Shown one piece after another: positions 18,302 to 27,152 of a DNA stretch of 64,000 bases. Each line of letters opens with the position of its first letter. Positions within the stretch are counted from its first letter, which is position 1. The translations under genes and the position numbers were made by a program. The notes beneath the pieces are model-generated. The model was not told where the DNA came from. It ran no database searches and saw nothing but the letters and a program-made list of their open reading frames with translations. The stretch comes from Nocardia sp. BMG111209. Lineage in GTDB: Bacteria > Actinomycetota > Actinomycetes > Mycobacteriales > Mycobacteriaceae. Location: positions 310,001 to 374,000 of the forward strand of contig NZ_KB907308.1 in the NCBI RefSeq assembly GCF_000381925.1, read 5' to 3'.

Positions 18302-19210
18302 ATGCCGAACGCCGGGTATCTGAGTGCCGGTCTCCGAGCGACCGGAGCGAACGACCCGGCGTCCGGGTCCGAGGTCGATCGTCTGGTCCGATTGATCGAC
18401 GGCCGGCGGGTGACGGTGCTCACCGGCGCCGGCCTGTCCACCGACAGCGGGATCCCGGACTACCGCGGTCCCGATTCGCCCCCGCGCAATCCCATGACGT
18501 ATCAGCAGTTCGTCGGCGATCCGGTGTTCCGGCAACGGTATTGGGCCCGCAACCACGTCGGCTGGCGCCGGATGGACGCCGCGCGACCCAATCCCGGGCA
18601 TCGCGCGCTGGCCCGCCTCGAGCGCGCCGGTGTCGTCTCGGGCGTGATCACGCAGAACGTGGATCTGCTGCACACCAAGGCGGGCAGCCGCACGGTGATC
18701 GACCTGCACGGCACCTACGCGCGGGTGCGCTGCCTGTCCTGCGAATCGCTCACCTCCCGGATGACGCTGGCCGACCGGCTGGAGGACGCCAACCCGGGCT
18801 TCGCCGAGGCCGCGCTCGCCGACGGGCTCGAGGTCGCCCCCGACGCCGACGCGGTGGTCGCCGACACCGCGAGTTTCCGCATGGTCGACTGTCACCACTG
18901 CGGTGGCATGCTCAAACCCGACATCGTCTACTTCGGCGAGAACGTCCCCAAGGATCGCGTCGCCGCCGCCTACGGCCTGGTCGACACCGCTGACATCCTG
19001 CTGGTCGCGGGCTCCTCGCTGACGGTGATGTCGGGCCTGCGCTTCGTCCGCCACGCCGCCCGGACCGGCCGCCCGGTCGTCATCGTGAACCGGGGCCGCA
19101 CGCGCGGCCACGACCTCGCCCACCTGGTCCTCGACACCGGGTGCTCCCCCACCCTCACGGCCCTCGCCGACCACTTCGACCCGGTCGACGCAGCCGGGTC
19201 CGGCCGCTGA
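18302..19210 (+). CDS. NAD-dependent protein deacylase, Sir2 family (SIRT4-like)
   Basis: 302 residues from ATG at 18302. The NAD-binding motif TGAGLSTDSGIPDYRG lies at 41-56, QNVD at 118-121, the catalytic His at 136 (DLHGTYA), and zinc cysteines CLSC (144/147) and CHHC (197/200). FGENVP and VAGSSLTVMSG complete the fold. The class II (SIRT4-like) pattern and the lack of a Tyr/Arg desuccinylase pair make the acyl specificity uncertain. It lies between cobO and an MmpS-like gene. Confidence 0.93.
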   Translation: MPNAGYLSAGLRATGANDPASGSEVDRLVRLIDGRRVTVLTGAGLSTDSGIPDYRGPDSPPRNPMTYQQFVGDPVFRQRYWARNHVGWRRMDAARPNPGHRALARLERAGVVSGVITQNVDLLHTKAGSRTVIDLHGTYARVRCLSCESLTSRMTLADRLEDANPGFAEAALADGLEVAPDADAVVADTASFRMVDCHHCGGMLKPDIVYFGENVPKDRVAAAYGLVDTADILLVAGSSLTVMSGLRFVRHAARTGRPVVIVNRGRTRGHDLAHLVLDTGCSPTLTALADHFDPVDAAGSGR

Positions 19211-19232
19211 ACCCGTTCGGGCACACCATCAC

Positions 19233-19583
19233 TCAGACGGCGCTGCAACTCACCACGGTGGCGTCACCGCCGGCGGTCTGCGTGTCCTTCACCACACCGT
19301 CGACGGTGATGCGGCAGGAGATCTCACCTTTGCCGTTGGTCTGCGCGGTGATCTCGTAGCTCGGATCGGCGGAATCGTTGTCCACCTCCACCTTCGCGGG
19401 CATCCGCACCTCGGCCGAGTCCTTCAGCGTATTGCTGCCGTCGAAGTAGACGAGCGACGCCGACCCGCCGTTGCCCCAGACCTCGTACACCACATGGTGT
19501 TTCTCCGCGGCATGAGCCGGTCCGGCCCCGAAAGCCCCGATCACCACGGCCGCCAGCACCGCCGGAACCCCCACAGCACGCAT
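19233..19583 (-). CDS. Secreted MmpS-like protein
   Basis: 116 residues from ATG at 19583, with GAGGAG 9 nt upstream; upstream codons in the same frame are not conserved. A Sec signal peptide (MRAVGVPAVLAAVVIGAFGAGPAHA) is followed by the MmpS core: VVYEVWGNGGSASLVYF, AEVRMPAKVEV and ISCRITVDGVVKDTQTAGGDATVVSC, with two cysteines. In mycobacteria MmpS proteins pair with MmpL lipid/siderophore exporters, but no mmpL is nearby. Convergent with the sirtuin gene. Its upstream region contains a tandem-repeat array. Confidence 0.85.
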   Translation of the reverse strand: MRAVGVPAVLAAVVIGAFGAGPAHAAEKHHVVYEVWGNGGSASLVYFDGSNTLKDSAEVRMPAKVEVDNDSADPSYEITAQTNGKGEISCRITVDGVVKDTQTAGGDATVVSCSAV

Positions 19584-19670
19584 CGTCTCGTTCTCCTCGC
19601 CGATCGAACAGATTGAGCGACAGCCTGATTCGCCGCCGCCCGGCGTCATATCGAGGGACTCGGAGACGCC

Positions 19671-19929
19671 GTTACAGCCGCGCACCACCCAGCGGTCGGT
19701 CTGAAAGGCACCGGACGCGGGGATGCCGTTACAGCCTCTCGCCGCCCAGCGGTCGGTCCGGAGGGTGCCGGGGACGGCTATTGCAACCGCTCGCCATCCA
19801 GCGGTCGGTCCGGAGGGCGCCGAAGACGGCTATTGCAACCGCTCGCCATCAAGCGGTCGGTCCGGAGAGCGCCAGCACCAGGCACGCTATTGCAGCCGAT
19901 CGTGACCTAGCGGTAGGTCCGGAGGGCAT
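19671..19929. repeat. Tandem repeat array, about 52-57 bp units
   Basis: At least four imperfect tandem units start near 19671, 19728, 19781 and 19833, with a diverged unit from 19890. Each begins with TTACAGCC or TTGCAACC-like sequence and contains AGCGGTCGGTCCGGAG. A weaker copy may precede at about 19619. It occupies most of the 414-bp space between the chelatase-like gene and the MmpS-like gene. The unit length is not a multiple of three and no gene runs through it. Confidence 0.85.
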
Positions 19930-19960
19930 CGGGCATCGGGCATCGGGCATCGGGCATCGG
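19926..19960. repeat. Heptamer GCATCGG repeated five times
   Basis: Five perfect head-to-tail copies of GCATCGG follow directly on the larger repeat array. Confidence 0.9.
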
Positions 19961-19997
19961 AGAGGATGCCGCACCGGTCAGTGCGGCGGCGTTGGGC

Positions 19998-22109
19998 TCA
20001 GGCGGCGCGTACGCCGCGGACGACACCCGCCACCGAATCGCCGGTGAGCTGGTCGAGGCGCAGGTAGGTGGCGCGGAGGGTGCGGGCGAGGTCGGCGGCG
20101 TGGCCGAGGCGGATCATGCCGCGTTCGCAGTCGACGACGACGGACGTGACCGCCTCGCGGGCTAGGACGGCGGCGGCGGTGTGGGCCCGCGGGATCGGCT
20201 CGAGGCCGCCGGTGGCGCGGCCGTCGGTCAGCAGGACCAGCATGGGGCGGCGGTGCGGATCGCGGACCCGTTCCCGCCGGATGATCTCGCGGGACTTCAG
20301 AAGTCCTTGTGCCAGTGGGGATTTACCGCCGGTGCGCAAGCCCGCCAGGCGGCGGACGGCGATGTCCACCGAGGAGGTGGGGGGCAGGACGAGTTCGGCG
20401 TCGCTGCCGCGGACGGTGATCACCGCGACCTTGTCGCGACGCTGATAGGCGTCACGCAGCAGGGTCACGACGGCCCCGGTCACCGCGGACAGCCGGTCGC
20501 GGGAGGCCATCGAGCCGGAGGCGTCGACGGTGAAGACCACCAGATTGCCTTCGCGCCCTTCGCGATACGCGCCGCGCAGGTCGGCGGACTCCAGGGCCAG
20601 CGGGCCGGCGGTGCGGCCACGACCGTGCTGGTGGGGTGCGGCGGCGAAAACCGTGCCGAGCAGATGCAGCCCGCCGGTGGTTTCGGTGACCGAGCGCACC
20701 ACGCGGCCGTGCCGGGTATGAGCGCGGGAGCGGCGGCCCGGGGCACCCTCGCCGATGCCCGGGATCTCCCAATGTGGCGGCCGGACAATGGAATTGACCG
20801 GCACCCCGGCAGTACCGGGGCGAGCCCCGCCGCCGGGGCCACCATCGGGGTCGTCGTCGGGATCGCCCGGCGCGCCGGAACCGGCCGGACCCTGATCGAC
20901 GGCGTCCGGCCCGGCCGGGGAACCGGAATCGGGGCGCTCGGGCCCGGAATCCGTAGGATCGGAGCCGGGATCGGAGCGATCGGAGCCGGGTTCCGGGTGT
21001 TCGGCAGCCGAATCCGACTGCGAGGCAGCATGTTCCGAGCCGGAACGATCGTCGGCGCCACTGTCGGACCCGTCACCGGATTCACCCGGCGGCTCCGGTT
21101 CGCTTGCGTCCCTGGCCTTCTCGACCTCGTCGTCGGCCTTGCGCATCGCGTCGTCGAGTTGTTCGGAGCTGATGCCGGGCTCGTCGAAGGGGTCGCGGCG
21201 ACGGCGATGCGGCAAGGCCAGTTCGGCGGCCACCCGCACGTCGTCGGCGGTGACCCGGTCGGCGTTGCGCCACGCCGCGTGCGCGGTCGCGGTGCGGGCC
21301 ACCACCAGATCGGCGCGCATACCGTCGACATCGAAGGAGGCGCAGAGGGCGGCGATGCGGCGCAGTTCGCTCTCATCGAGCTCGACGGTATCGATGCGGT
21401 CGCGAGCGCCAAGGATGCGTTCGGCGGTCGCGTGGTCGGCGGCCGCGTAACGAGCGGCGAAGGCGGCCGGGTCGGCCTCGTAGGCCAGGCGGCGGCGCAC
21501 GACCTCCATCCGGGTCTCCACCTCACGCGAGGCGATGACGTCGACGGTCAGGCCGAAGCGGTCCAGCAACTGGGGGCGGAGCTCGCCCTCCTCCGGATTC
21601 ATGGTGCCGACGAGCACGAACCGCGCCGGATGCGAATGCGACACCCCGTCACGCTCGATGTGCACCCGCCCCATCGCGGCGGCATCGAGCAGCACGTCCA
21701 CCAGATGGTCGTGCAGCAGGTTCACCTCGTCCACGTACAGCACGCCGTGATGGGCGGCGGCCAGCAGACCCGGCCGGAACGCCTGCTCGCCGTCGCGCAG
21801 CACCCGCTCCAGATCCAGCGATCCGACCACGCGATCCTCGGTGGCGCCGACCGGCAGTTCGACCAGTCGCGCCGGGCGAGCGCCGGATTCGTCGGTGACC
21901 GGTGGCAGCAGCCGCGCCAGCGCGCGCACCACCGTCGACTTCGCGGTCCCCTTCTCCCCGCGCACCAGCACACCACCGATACCCGGATGCACCGCACACA
22001 GGATCAGCGCGAGCTGCAACTGTTCCTGCCCGACCACCGCCGAGAACGGGAAACCCGCCTCGCCGTCGGCCGAAGGGTGCTGGGTGGCGTCGTTTCGGGG
22101 ATCGGACAC
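19998..22109 (-). CDS. Magnesium/cobalt chelatase-like AAA+ ATPase fused to VWA domain (ChlI-ChlD type)
   Basis: 703 residues from GTG at 22109. Residues 20-330 form an AAA+ domain (Walker [10 protein letters not shown] 51-59, Walker B VLYVDEVN 124-130, [19 protein letters not shown]). Residues about 336-430 are an acidic, low-complexity Asp/Ser/Pro/Gly linker. The C-terminal VWA domain has the metal site DASGSM at 529-534. This matches Rv2850c, annotated as a Mg-chelatase. The cob gene neighbourhood suggests a cobalt-chelatase or related AAA/VWA remodelling role, but CobN is not in the window. Downstream of HxlR on the same strand, separated by 427 bp of repeats. Confidence 0.9.
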   Translation of the reverse strand: MSDPRNDATQHPSADGEAGFPFSAVVGQEQLQLALILCAVHPGIGGVLVRGEKGTAKSTVVRALARLLPPVTDESGARPARLVELPVGATEDRVVGSLDLERVLRDGEQAFRPGLLAAAHHGVLYVDEVNLLHDHLVDVLLDAAAMGRVHIERDGVSHSHPARFVLVGTMNPEEGELRPQLLDRFGLTVDVIASREVETRMEVVRRRLAYEADPAAFAARYAAADHATAERILGARDRIDTVELDESELRRIAALCASFDVDGMRADLVVARTATAHAAWRNADRVTADDVRVAAELALPHRRRRDPFDEPGISSEQLDDAMRKADDEVEKARDASEPEPPGESGDGSDSGADDRSGSEHAASQSDSAAEHPEPGSDRSDPGSDPTDSGPERPDSGSPAGPDAVDQGPAGSGAPGDPDDDPDGGPGGGARPGTAGVPVNSIVRPPHWEIPGIGEGAPGRRSRAHTRHGRVVRSVTETTGGLHLLGTVFAAAPHQHGRGRTAGPLALESADLRGAYREGREGNLVVFTVDASGSMASRDRLSAVTGAVVTLLRDAYQRRDKVAVITVRGSDAELVLPPTSSVDIAVRRLAGLRTGGKSPLAQGLLKSREIIRRERVRDPHRRPMLVLLTDGRATGGLEPIPRAHTAAAVLAREAVTSVVVDCERGMIRLGHAADLARTLRATYLRLDQLTGDSVAGVVRGVRAA

Positions 22110-22280
22110 GCCCCCACTGTATGCGCGGCGATCACCACGGCCCGCGTCGCCCCGTGCGGACCCACTTCACCCTCCGGCCGGACCCGCCGAGGCCGCGCGC
22201 GAGACCACATCCACCGGTCGCGGCGGGTCCGTCCACGTCATCGCGCCGGATCCGCCCCCGGCGTCCGGGTGCGGCCCCTA

Positions 22281-22489
22281 CATCCCGGTGCACCCCCAGC
22301 GCCCCGACTTCCCGTTCGCCCCCAGCGCCCCGGCGTCCCGGTTCGCCCCCAGCGCCCCCGCATCCCGGTGCGCCCTCAACGCCCCGGCGTCCCGGTGCAC
22401 GCCAGCGTCCCGGTGCGCCCCCTGGACATTCCGACGCACCGCCAGCGTCCCAGCGCGCCCCAACATCCCGGTGCGCCACCGGCCCCCGG
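22281..22489. repeat. Degenerate tandem repeats, about 27 bp with 18-21 bp variants
   Basis: Units start with CATCCCGGTGCGCC or CGTCCCGGTTCGCC-like sequence and continue CCCAGCGCCCCGG. Four 26-27 bp units (from 22281) are followed by shorter 18-21 bp units to about 22489. The array fills the 427-bp space between the chelatase-like start and the HxlR gene. The remaining part of that space shows nothing recognisable. Short open frames crossing it encode only the repeat and are not credible genes. Confidence 0.8.
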
Positions 22490-22536
22490 CCTCCGGTCCG
22501 TCAGCGAATGACCATCGGGGCGCGATGGTGCCCCCT

Positions 22537-22893
22537 TCACGCGCCGAGCGCCTCCGGATCGTAGGCGTCCACCAATTCCGTCCAATGCTCATCGGACCAC
22601 GCGCACATCGCGTTCAGCGGCGTGAGCAGGCTGCGGCCCAGTGGCGTGAGCGCGTAGGTGACGCGGCGTCCGTCGATGTCCCGGGCGACCAGGCCGAGTC
22701 GTTCCAGTGTGCGCAGCGAGTGGGTCATCGCCTTGGGAGTGATGCGCGCCAACGGGATTCGCAGTTCGGAGTAGCGGCGCGGACCGTCCGCCAGGCACCG
22801 GACGAGCAGCGCGCCCCATTTGTCGCCGATCCGGACGGGCGACAACGTCGACGGGCACAGGTCGTCGAACATCTGCGGGTCGAGCGGGCGCAT
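22537..22893 (-). CDS. HxlR family winged-helix transcriptional regulator
   Basis: 118 residues from ATG at 22893. The HxlR pattern is clear: IGDKWGALLVRCLADGPRRYSELRIPLARITPKAMTHSLRTLERLGLVARDIDGRRVTYALTPLG. A single Cys sits near the N-terminus (DLCPSTL), as in redox-sensing HxlR/HypR-type members. It is divergent from an NAD(P)-dependent reductase with 65 bp between starts and a perfect inverted repeat in that gap. Probably an autoregulated repressor of the reductase responding to electrophiles or quinones. Confidence 0.93.
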   Translation of the reverse strand: MRPLDPQMFDDLCPSTLSPVRIGDKWGALLVRCLADGPRRYSELRIPLARITPKAMTHSLRTLERLGLVARDIDGRRVTYALTPLGRSLLTPLNAMCAWSDEHWTELVDAYDPEALGA

Positions 22894-22916
22894 CCTGTCA
22901 GCGTAGCGGCGCTCGA

Positions 22917-22934
22917 GGTATCCGCGGGGATACC
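22917..22934. promoter_or_regulatory. Perfect inverted repeat, probable HxlR operator
   Basis: GGTATCC-N4-GGATACC lies midway between the divergent HxlR and reductase starts (23 and 24 bp away). Dyads of this size in this position are usual for HxlR regulators. Assignment to this regulator is inference from position. Confidence 0.75.
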
Positions 22935-22958
22935 ACCGGCGTCGTTAGCGTCGCGGCC

Positions 22959-23567
22959 ATGGCAAAGATCATCGTTTTCGGAGCGGGCGGCCGGGCCGGA
23001 CGCACCATCGCCGCGACCGCCACGGCGCGCGGGCACAACGTCACCGGCGTGGTACGCGATCCGGGTCGGCACCGCGATCTCGACGTGGTCACCGGCGACG
23101 TGACCGACGCCGCGGCCGTCGCGGCGCTCGCCGCCGGTCACGACGTGGCGGTCCACGCCGCCGTCGATCTCACGGATCCGGATTTCTTCGCGAAGGCGGC
23201 GGACGCGCTGACGACCGCGCTGCCGGCGGCCGGTGTGTCCCGCCTGATCGCGGTCGGCCTCGCCTCGAATCTCCCGACCGCGGACGGCACCCTGCTGCGC
23301 GACACCCCGGACTATCCGAACGAATATCGCGACTTCTACCTCGGCCACGCGGCCGGCACCGACCGGCTGCGGGATGCCACGGTCGACTGGACCGTGCTGG
23401 CGCCCGCCGGGGATTTCGACCACGCGGGTACACCGGTCGGCGGCTATCGCGTCACGAACGCCGATGCCGCCCTGCGGATCACGTATCGGGACTTCGCCCG
23501 CGCGGCGCTGGACGAGATCGAACGCCCCGGGCCCGGTCGCCGGTACCTCGGCGTCACCGCCGCCTGA
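22959..23567 (+). CDS. NAD(P)-binding reductase, NmrA/SDR-atypical type
   Basis: 202 residues from ATG at 22959. The N-terminus MAKIIVFGAGGRAGRTIAATATARGH is a Rossmann dinucleotide-binding motif of the atypical SDR/NmrA group, followed by VTGDVTDAAAVAAL. No YxxxK catalytic pair, as usual for this group. Probably reduces quinones or carbonyls, or senses the NADP state. Divergent from HxlR and likely controlled by it. Ends at a bidirectional terminator. Confidence 0.9.
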   Translation: MAKIIVFGAGGRAGRTIAATATARGHNVTGVVRDPGRHRDLDVVTGDVTDAAAVAALAAGHDVAVHAAVDLTDPDFFAKAADALTTALPAAGVSRLIAVGLASNLPTADGTLLRDTPDYPNEYRDFYLGHAAGTDRLRDATVDWTVLAPAGDFDHAGTPVGGYRVTNADAALRITYRDFARAALDEIERPGPGRRYLGVTAA

Positions 23568-23582
23568 CCTCCCCGGAAGATA

Positions 23583-23614
23583 CGGTCCCGCAACCGGATT
23601 CGGTTGCGGGACCG
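23583..23614. terminator. Bidirectional hairpin terminator
   Basis: A perfect 14-bp stem CGGTCCCGCAACCG/CGGTTGCGGGACCG with loop GATT lies between the convergent reductase and GNAT genes, 15 bp and 7 bp from their stops. Confidence 0.9.
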
Positions 23615-23621
23615 CCGTCTG

Positions 23622-24071
23622 TCAGCCGCGCCGCATGGGCAGGTGCGGGATGCCGTCCTCTTCGTACTCGTCACCGTCGGGCGCGAAGCCGTGCTTGGTG
23701 TACATCTCGACGAGGTAGGTCTGCGCGTTCAATCGGACTGTGGCCGAACCGGTTTCGGCCAGCGCCGCCTGCAGCAGCCGGGTGGTGTAGCCGTGCCCGC
23801 GGGCCGACGGCGTGGTGCACAGCCGGCCGATGCGGAACGACTTCACGCCGTTGTCGTGCTCCTCGAGCAGACGCAAGGTGCCGATGATCTCACCCTCGTC
23901 GTCGAGCCAGAAGTGCCGGGTCTCTGCCAGTAGATCCCGCCCGTCCAGTTCCGGATAGGCGCATTTCTGCTCGACCACGAAGACCTCGACCCGGACCTTC
24001 AACAGCTTGTACAGCGTGGCGGTGTCGAGATCCGCCGCCCACGACCGTCTGAGCGCAACCGTTGACATCAT
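23622..24071 (-). CDS. GNAT family N-acetyltransferase, ElaA-like
   Basis: 149 residues from ATG at 24071 (a second ATG follows directly). LYKLLKVRVEVFVVEQKCAYPELDGRD is the ElaA-type start, and RIGRLCTTPSARGHGYTTRLLQAAL is the acetyl-CoA-binding loop (R/Q-x-x-G-x-G/A). Substrate unknown. It follows mqo on the same strand after 23 bp, as Rv2851c does after mqo in M. tuberculosis, so they probably share a transcript. Confidence 0.92.
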   Translation of the reverse strand: MMSTVALRRSWAADLDTATLYKLLKVRVEVFVVEQKCAYPELDGRDLLAETRHFWLDDEGEIIGTLRLLEEHDNGVKSFRIGRLCTTPSARGHGYTTRLLQAALAETGSATVRLNAQTYLVEMYTKHGFAPDGDEYEEDGIPHLPMRRG

Positions 24072-24094
24072 CGAGTCTTGCTATCACATATCGG

Positions 24095-25612
24095 TCAGTG
24101 CTGCGCGGCTTCTGCGAGCTTCGGCGTTTTGTCGGTGAGCCGCAGCGACTTCTCGGTCCAGTCCCACACCTCGTGGTACAGCGGCTGATTGTCCGACAGT
24201 TTGGTGCCCAGTGAGGGGACGATGGTCTTCAGCGTGGGGGTCCATTCGGCGTACTGCTTCGGGAAGCAGCGCTGCAGGACGTCCAGCATCGCGCTGACAC
24301 AGGTCGACGCGCCCGGGGAGGCGCCGAGCAGGCCCGCGATGGAACCGTCGTCGGCGGTGATCACGGCGGTGCCGAATTCCAGCACGCCACCGGCACCCTT
24401 GCGCCGGATGACCTGCACCCGCTGTCCCGCGGTGATCAGCTCCCAGTCGTGCCCGTCCGCGCGCGGCACGAACTCCTGCAGGGAGTCGACGCGGCCCGCC
24501 GGGGACTGCAACAGTTCGGAGACCAGGTACTTGGTGAGGCTCAACTCGGTGACACCCACGCCGAGCATGGAGAACAGGTTGTTCGGCTTGACCGACCGGA
24601 ACAGGTCGGAGTACTTGCCGTCCTTGAGGAATTTCGGGGTCCAGCCCGCGTAGGGGCCGAACAGCAGGCCGCGGTTGCCGCGGATGACGCGGGTGTCCAG
24701 GTGCGGCACCGACATCGGCGGCGCGCCGACGGCGGCCTTCCCGTACACCTTCGCCTCGTGGCGCGCGACCAGCGTGGGGTCGGTGCAGCGGAGGAACAGA
24801 CCGCTGACCGGGAAGCCGCCGATGCCGCTCATCTCCTTGATGCCGGCCTTCTGCAGCAGCGGCAGCGCGTAACCGCCGGCGCCGACGAATACGAATCTCG
24901 CGTTCACCGTGCGGGTTCCGCCGGTGCGGGTGTTGCGCACCTTGACGTTCCAGCTGCCGTCGGACTGCTTGTCCAGGTTGCGGACCTCGGTGCCGAAGGC
25001 GATGTCGACGCCGGAGCGGCCCAGGTAGGCCAGCAGTTGCCGGGTCAGCGAGCCGAAGTCGATATCGGTGCCCTTGTCGGTCCAGTTCAGCGCGACCGGG
25101 TCGGAGAAGTCACGGCCCTTCGCCATCAGCGGCAGCCGCCGGGTGAACTCGTCGCGGTCGCCGATGTACTGCATACCCTCGAACAGCGGGTGCGCGGACA
25201 GCGCGTCGTAGCGCTTGCGCAGGTAGTCCACCCCGTCGGCGCCGTGGCAGAAGCTCACGTGCGGGATCGGATTGATGAACTGGCTCGGGTCGCCGAGCAC
25301 GCCGTTCTCCACCGAGTAGGCCCAGAACTGCCGCGACACCTGGAACCGCTCGTTGATGTCGACGGCCTTGCTGATGTCGACCGAGCCGTCGGCGTTCTGC
25401 GGGGTGTAGTTCAGCTCACACAGCGCCGAGTGGCCGGTGCCGGCGTTGTTCCAGGGATCACTGCTCTCCGGGGCGGGTGCGTCGATCCGCTCGAACACGG
25501 TGATCGACCAGTCCGGCTGCACCTGCCGCAGCAGCGCGCCCAGAGTGGCACTCATGATGCCGGCACCGATGAGGACGACATCGGTCTTTTCGGTCTTCGC
25601 AGCGTTCGGCAC
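24095..25612 (-). CDS. mqo: Malate:quinone oxidoreductase
   Basis: 505 residues from GTG at 25612; the frame is open for another 17 codons upstream, but the family starts near [17 protein letters not shown]. This FAD motif, EPETRG-free [17 protein letters not shown], and the C-terminal [24 protein letters not shown] are characteristic of Mqo. The enzyme is a membrane-associated flavoprotein that oxidises malate to oxaloacetate and passes electrons to quinone. It is divergent from an alpha/beta hydrolase gene with 231 bp between starts. Confidence 0.95.
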   Translation of the reverse strand: MPNAAKTEKTDVVLIGAGIMSATLGALLRQVQPDWSITVFERIDAPAPESSDPWNNAGTGHSALCELNYTPQNADGSVDISKAVDINERFQVSRQFWAYSVENGVLGDPSQFINPIPHVSFCHGADGVDYLRKRYDALSAHPLFEGMQYIGDRDEFTRRLPLMAKGRDFSDPVALNWTDKGTDIDFGSLTRQLLAYLGRSGVDIAFGTEVRNLDKQSDGSWNVKVRNTRTGGTRTVNARFVFVGAGGYALPLLQKAGIKEMSGIGGFPVSGLFLRCTDPTLVARHEAKVYGKAAVGAPPMSVPHLDTRVIRGNRGLLFGPYAGWTPKFLKDGKYSDLFRSVKPNNLFSMLGVGVTELSLTKYLVSELLQSPAGRVDSLQEFVPRADGHDWELITAGQRVQVIRRKGAGGVLEFGTAVITADDGSIAGLLGASPGASTCVSAMLDVLQRCFPKQYAEWTPTLKTIVPSLGTKLSDNQPLYHEVWDWTEKSLRLTDKTPKLAEAAQH

Positions 25613-25843
25613 GGGTACTTCGACTTCCTTGTCCTGCGCGGTTCGCCCCGAGAGGCGCACCAACTGGGGGTGGTGTAGTGCGTCACCGACCGCCGACGGC
25701 GACTGGCGGGAATGAGGTTACCCGCCGTTCACTTCAACCCAATTGTGCCCCTTGGGATGCCTGATTTCGAAAACGGATGTACCGGATGTGACCGAATCAG
25801 CACCGCCGCGACGTCGTTGAGCGGGTCGAATACGCTGAACCCT

Positions 25844-26884
25844 GTGACGAACGAGACGCCGATCGCCGCCGCCACCGAGGACACCTGGCAGCCGGACGTA
25901 CTGGGCGAGGGATACGAGCAACGGACCATCCCCCTCGGCGCCGATCCGGACGGTGAGGGCACCGTCGTAGCCACGCTGGTGCGGTACACCGCGCCGGTTC
26001 CGGACGCCACGAGCGCGGTGCTGTACGTCCACGGCTTCACCGACTACTTCTTCCAGAAGCATCTGGCCGAGCATTTCGCCGGCCGCGGCTACCGGTTCTA
26101 CGCGCTGGATCTGCGCAAGTGCGGTCGTTCGCAGCGGCCGGGCCAGACGCCGCACTACGTGAGCGACCTCGTCCGGTACGACGAGGAGTTGAGCCGCGCG
26201 GTGCGCATCGTCCGCGAAGAGACCGGTCTGCCGGTGCTGCTGAACGCGCACTCCACCGGCGGCCTGGTGCTGCCACTGTGGCTGGATCGGCTCCAGCGCA
26301 CCGAAGGTGTTGCGGCACAAGGGATCAGCGGGCTCGTGCTGAACAGTCCGTGGTTCGATCTGCAGGGCCCGCCGTACTACCGGACCGTCGGCACGGCGCT
26401 GATCAACGGGCTCGGCCGGGTGCGGGCGAAGTCGCGGCTGCCCGGCGGGGGCGTCAACACCTACGGTTCCAGCCTGCACACCAGCGCATCGGGCGAATGG
26501 GACTACGACCTCGATTGGAAGCCGCTGGCCGGGTACCCGGTGCGCTTCGGCTGGCTGCGCGCCATCCGGCAGGGACACGCCCGGCTGCACCGCGGGCTCG
26601 ACGTCGGGGTGCCGGCGCTGATCCTGCGGTCCAAGCTGACCACCTTCATGCGCCGCTACGGTCCGGCCGCCGACGTCTCGGACACGGTCCTGGACGTGCG
26701 GCAGATCCAGCGCTGGTCCGGCTGCCTCGGGCAGCGCACGACGATCGTCCCGGTCGAGGGCGCCCGCCACGACGTCTTCCTGTCCTCCGCACCCGTGCGC
26801 AAGCAGGCGTTCGCGGAGATGGACGCCTGGCTGGACTGGCTGCACGGCCACGGCACCGGGGAGGGCGGGGTCGCGCCGAGCTAG
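25844..26884 (+). CDS. Alpha/beta hydrolase (Rv2854-like; lysophospholipase type)
   Basis: 346 residues from GTG at 25844, the same length as I recall for Rv2854. VLYVHGFTDYFFQKHLAEHF gives the oxyanion region, NAHSTGGLVLPLWLDRL the nucleophile Ser (H-S-T-G-G, a serine-hydrolase elbow variant), and GARHDVFLSSAPVRKQAF the catalytic His. It resembles serine aminopeptidase S33/monoacylglycerol lipase types. No signal peptide. Likely cytosolic esterase or lipase with unknown substrate. Confidence 0.9.
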   Translation: MTNETPIAAATEDTWQPDVLGEGYEQRTIPLGADPDGEGTVVATLVRYTAPVPDATSAVLYVHGFTDYFFQKHLAEHFAGRGYRFYALDLRKCGRSQRPGQTPHYVSDLVRYDEELSRAVRIVREETGLPVLLNAHSTGGLVLPLWLDRLQRTEGVAAQGISGLVLNSPWFDLQGPPYYRTVGTALINGLGRVRAKSRLPGGGVNTYGSSLHTSASGEWDYDLDWKPLAGYPVRFGWLRAIRQGHARLHRGLDVGVPALILRSKLTTFMRRYGPAADVSDTVLDVRQIQRWSGCLGQRTTIVPVEGARHDVFLSSAPVRKQAFAEMDAWLDWLHGHGTGEGGVAPS

Positions 26885-26908
26885 GCGGCGGGTTTGCCGC
26901 AACTTGGT

Positions 26909-27143
26909 CGGCCGTCGCTTGCCCAACCCCACACCGGCAGGCCGCCTCGGCCCTGTTCGGAGGCCCGGCTGCCACTTGCCCAACCACACCGGCAGGCACC
27001 TCAGCCCGGCCCGAAGACCCGGCCGCCACTTGCCCAATCACCGCGGCCGGCCGCCTCGGCCCAGTTCGGAGGCCCGGGCGCCACTTGCCCCAACCACAGT
27101 GGCGCACCTCGGCCCGGTCCGGACGCTCGGTCGCCGCGTGACG
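26909..27143. repeat. Tandem repeat array, 53-57 bp units
   Basis: Four imperfect units start at about 26909, 26966, 27020 and 27075, with a partial fifth from 27128. Each has a GCCACTTGCCCAA core followed by CACCTCGGCCC and a GGAGGCC-like end. The array fills the 268-bp space between two alpha/beta hydrolase genes that converge on it. No gene is seen within it. Confidence 0.88.
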
Positions 27144-27152
27144 AGCGTGTAC

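Noticed and set aside
19671..19929. CRISPR-like spaced repeats
   Set aside because: Units are 52-57 bp, imperfect, and contiguous without unique spacers; no cas genes are present.
22278..22592. Minus-strand frame encoding HRDAGALG-type repeats
   Set aside because: It is the translation of the 27-bp minisatellite overlapping the HxlR 3' end and lacks a plausible start site or homology.
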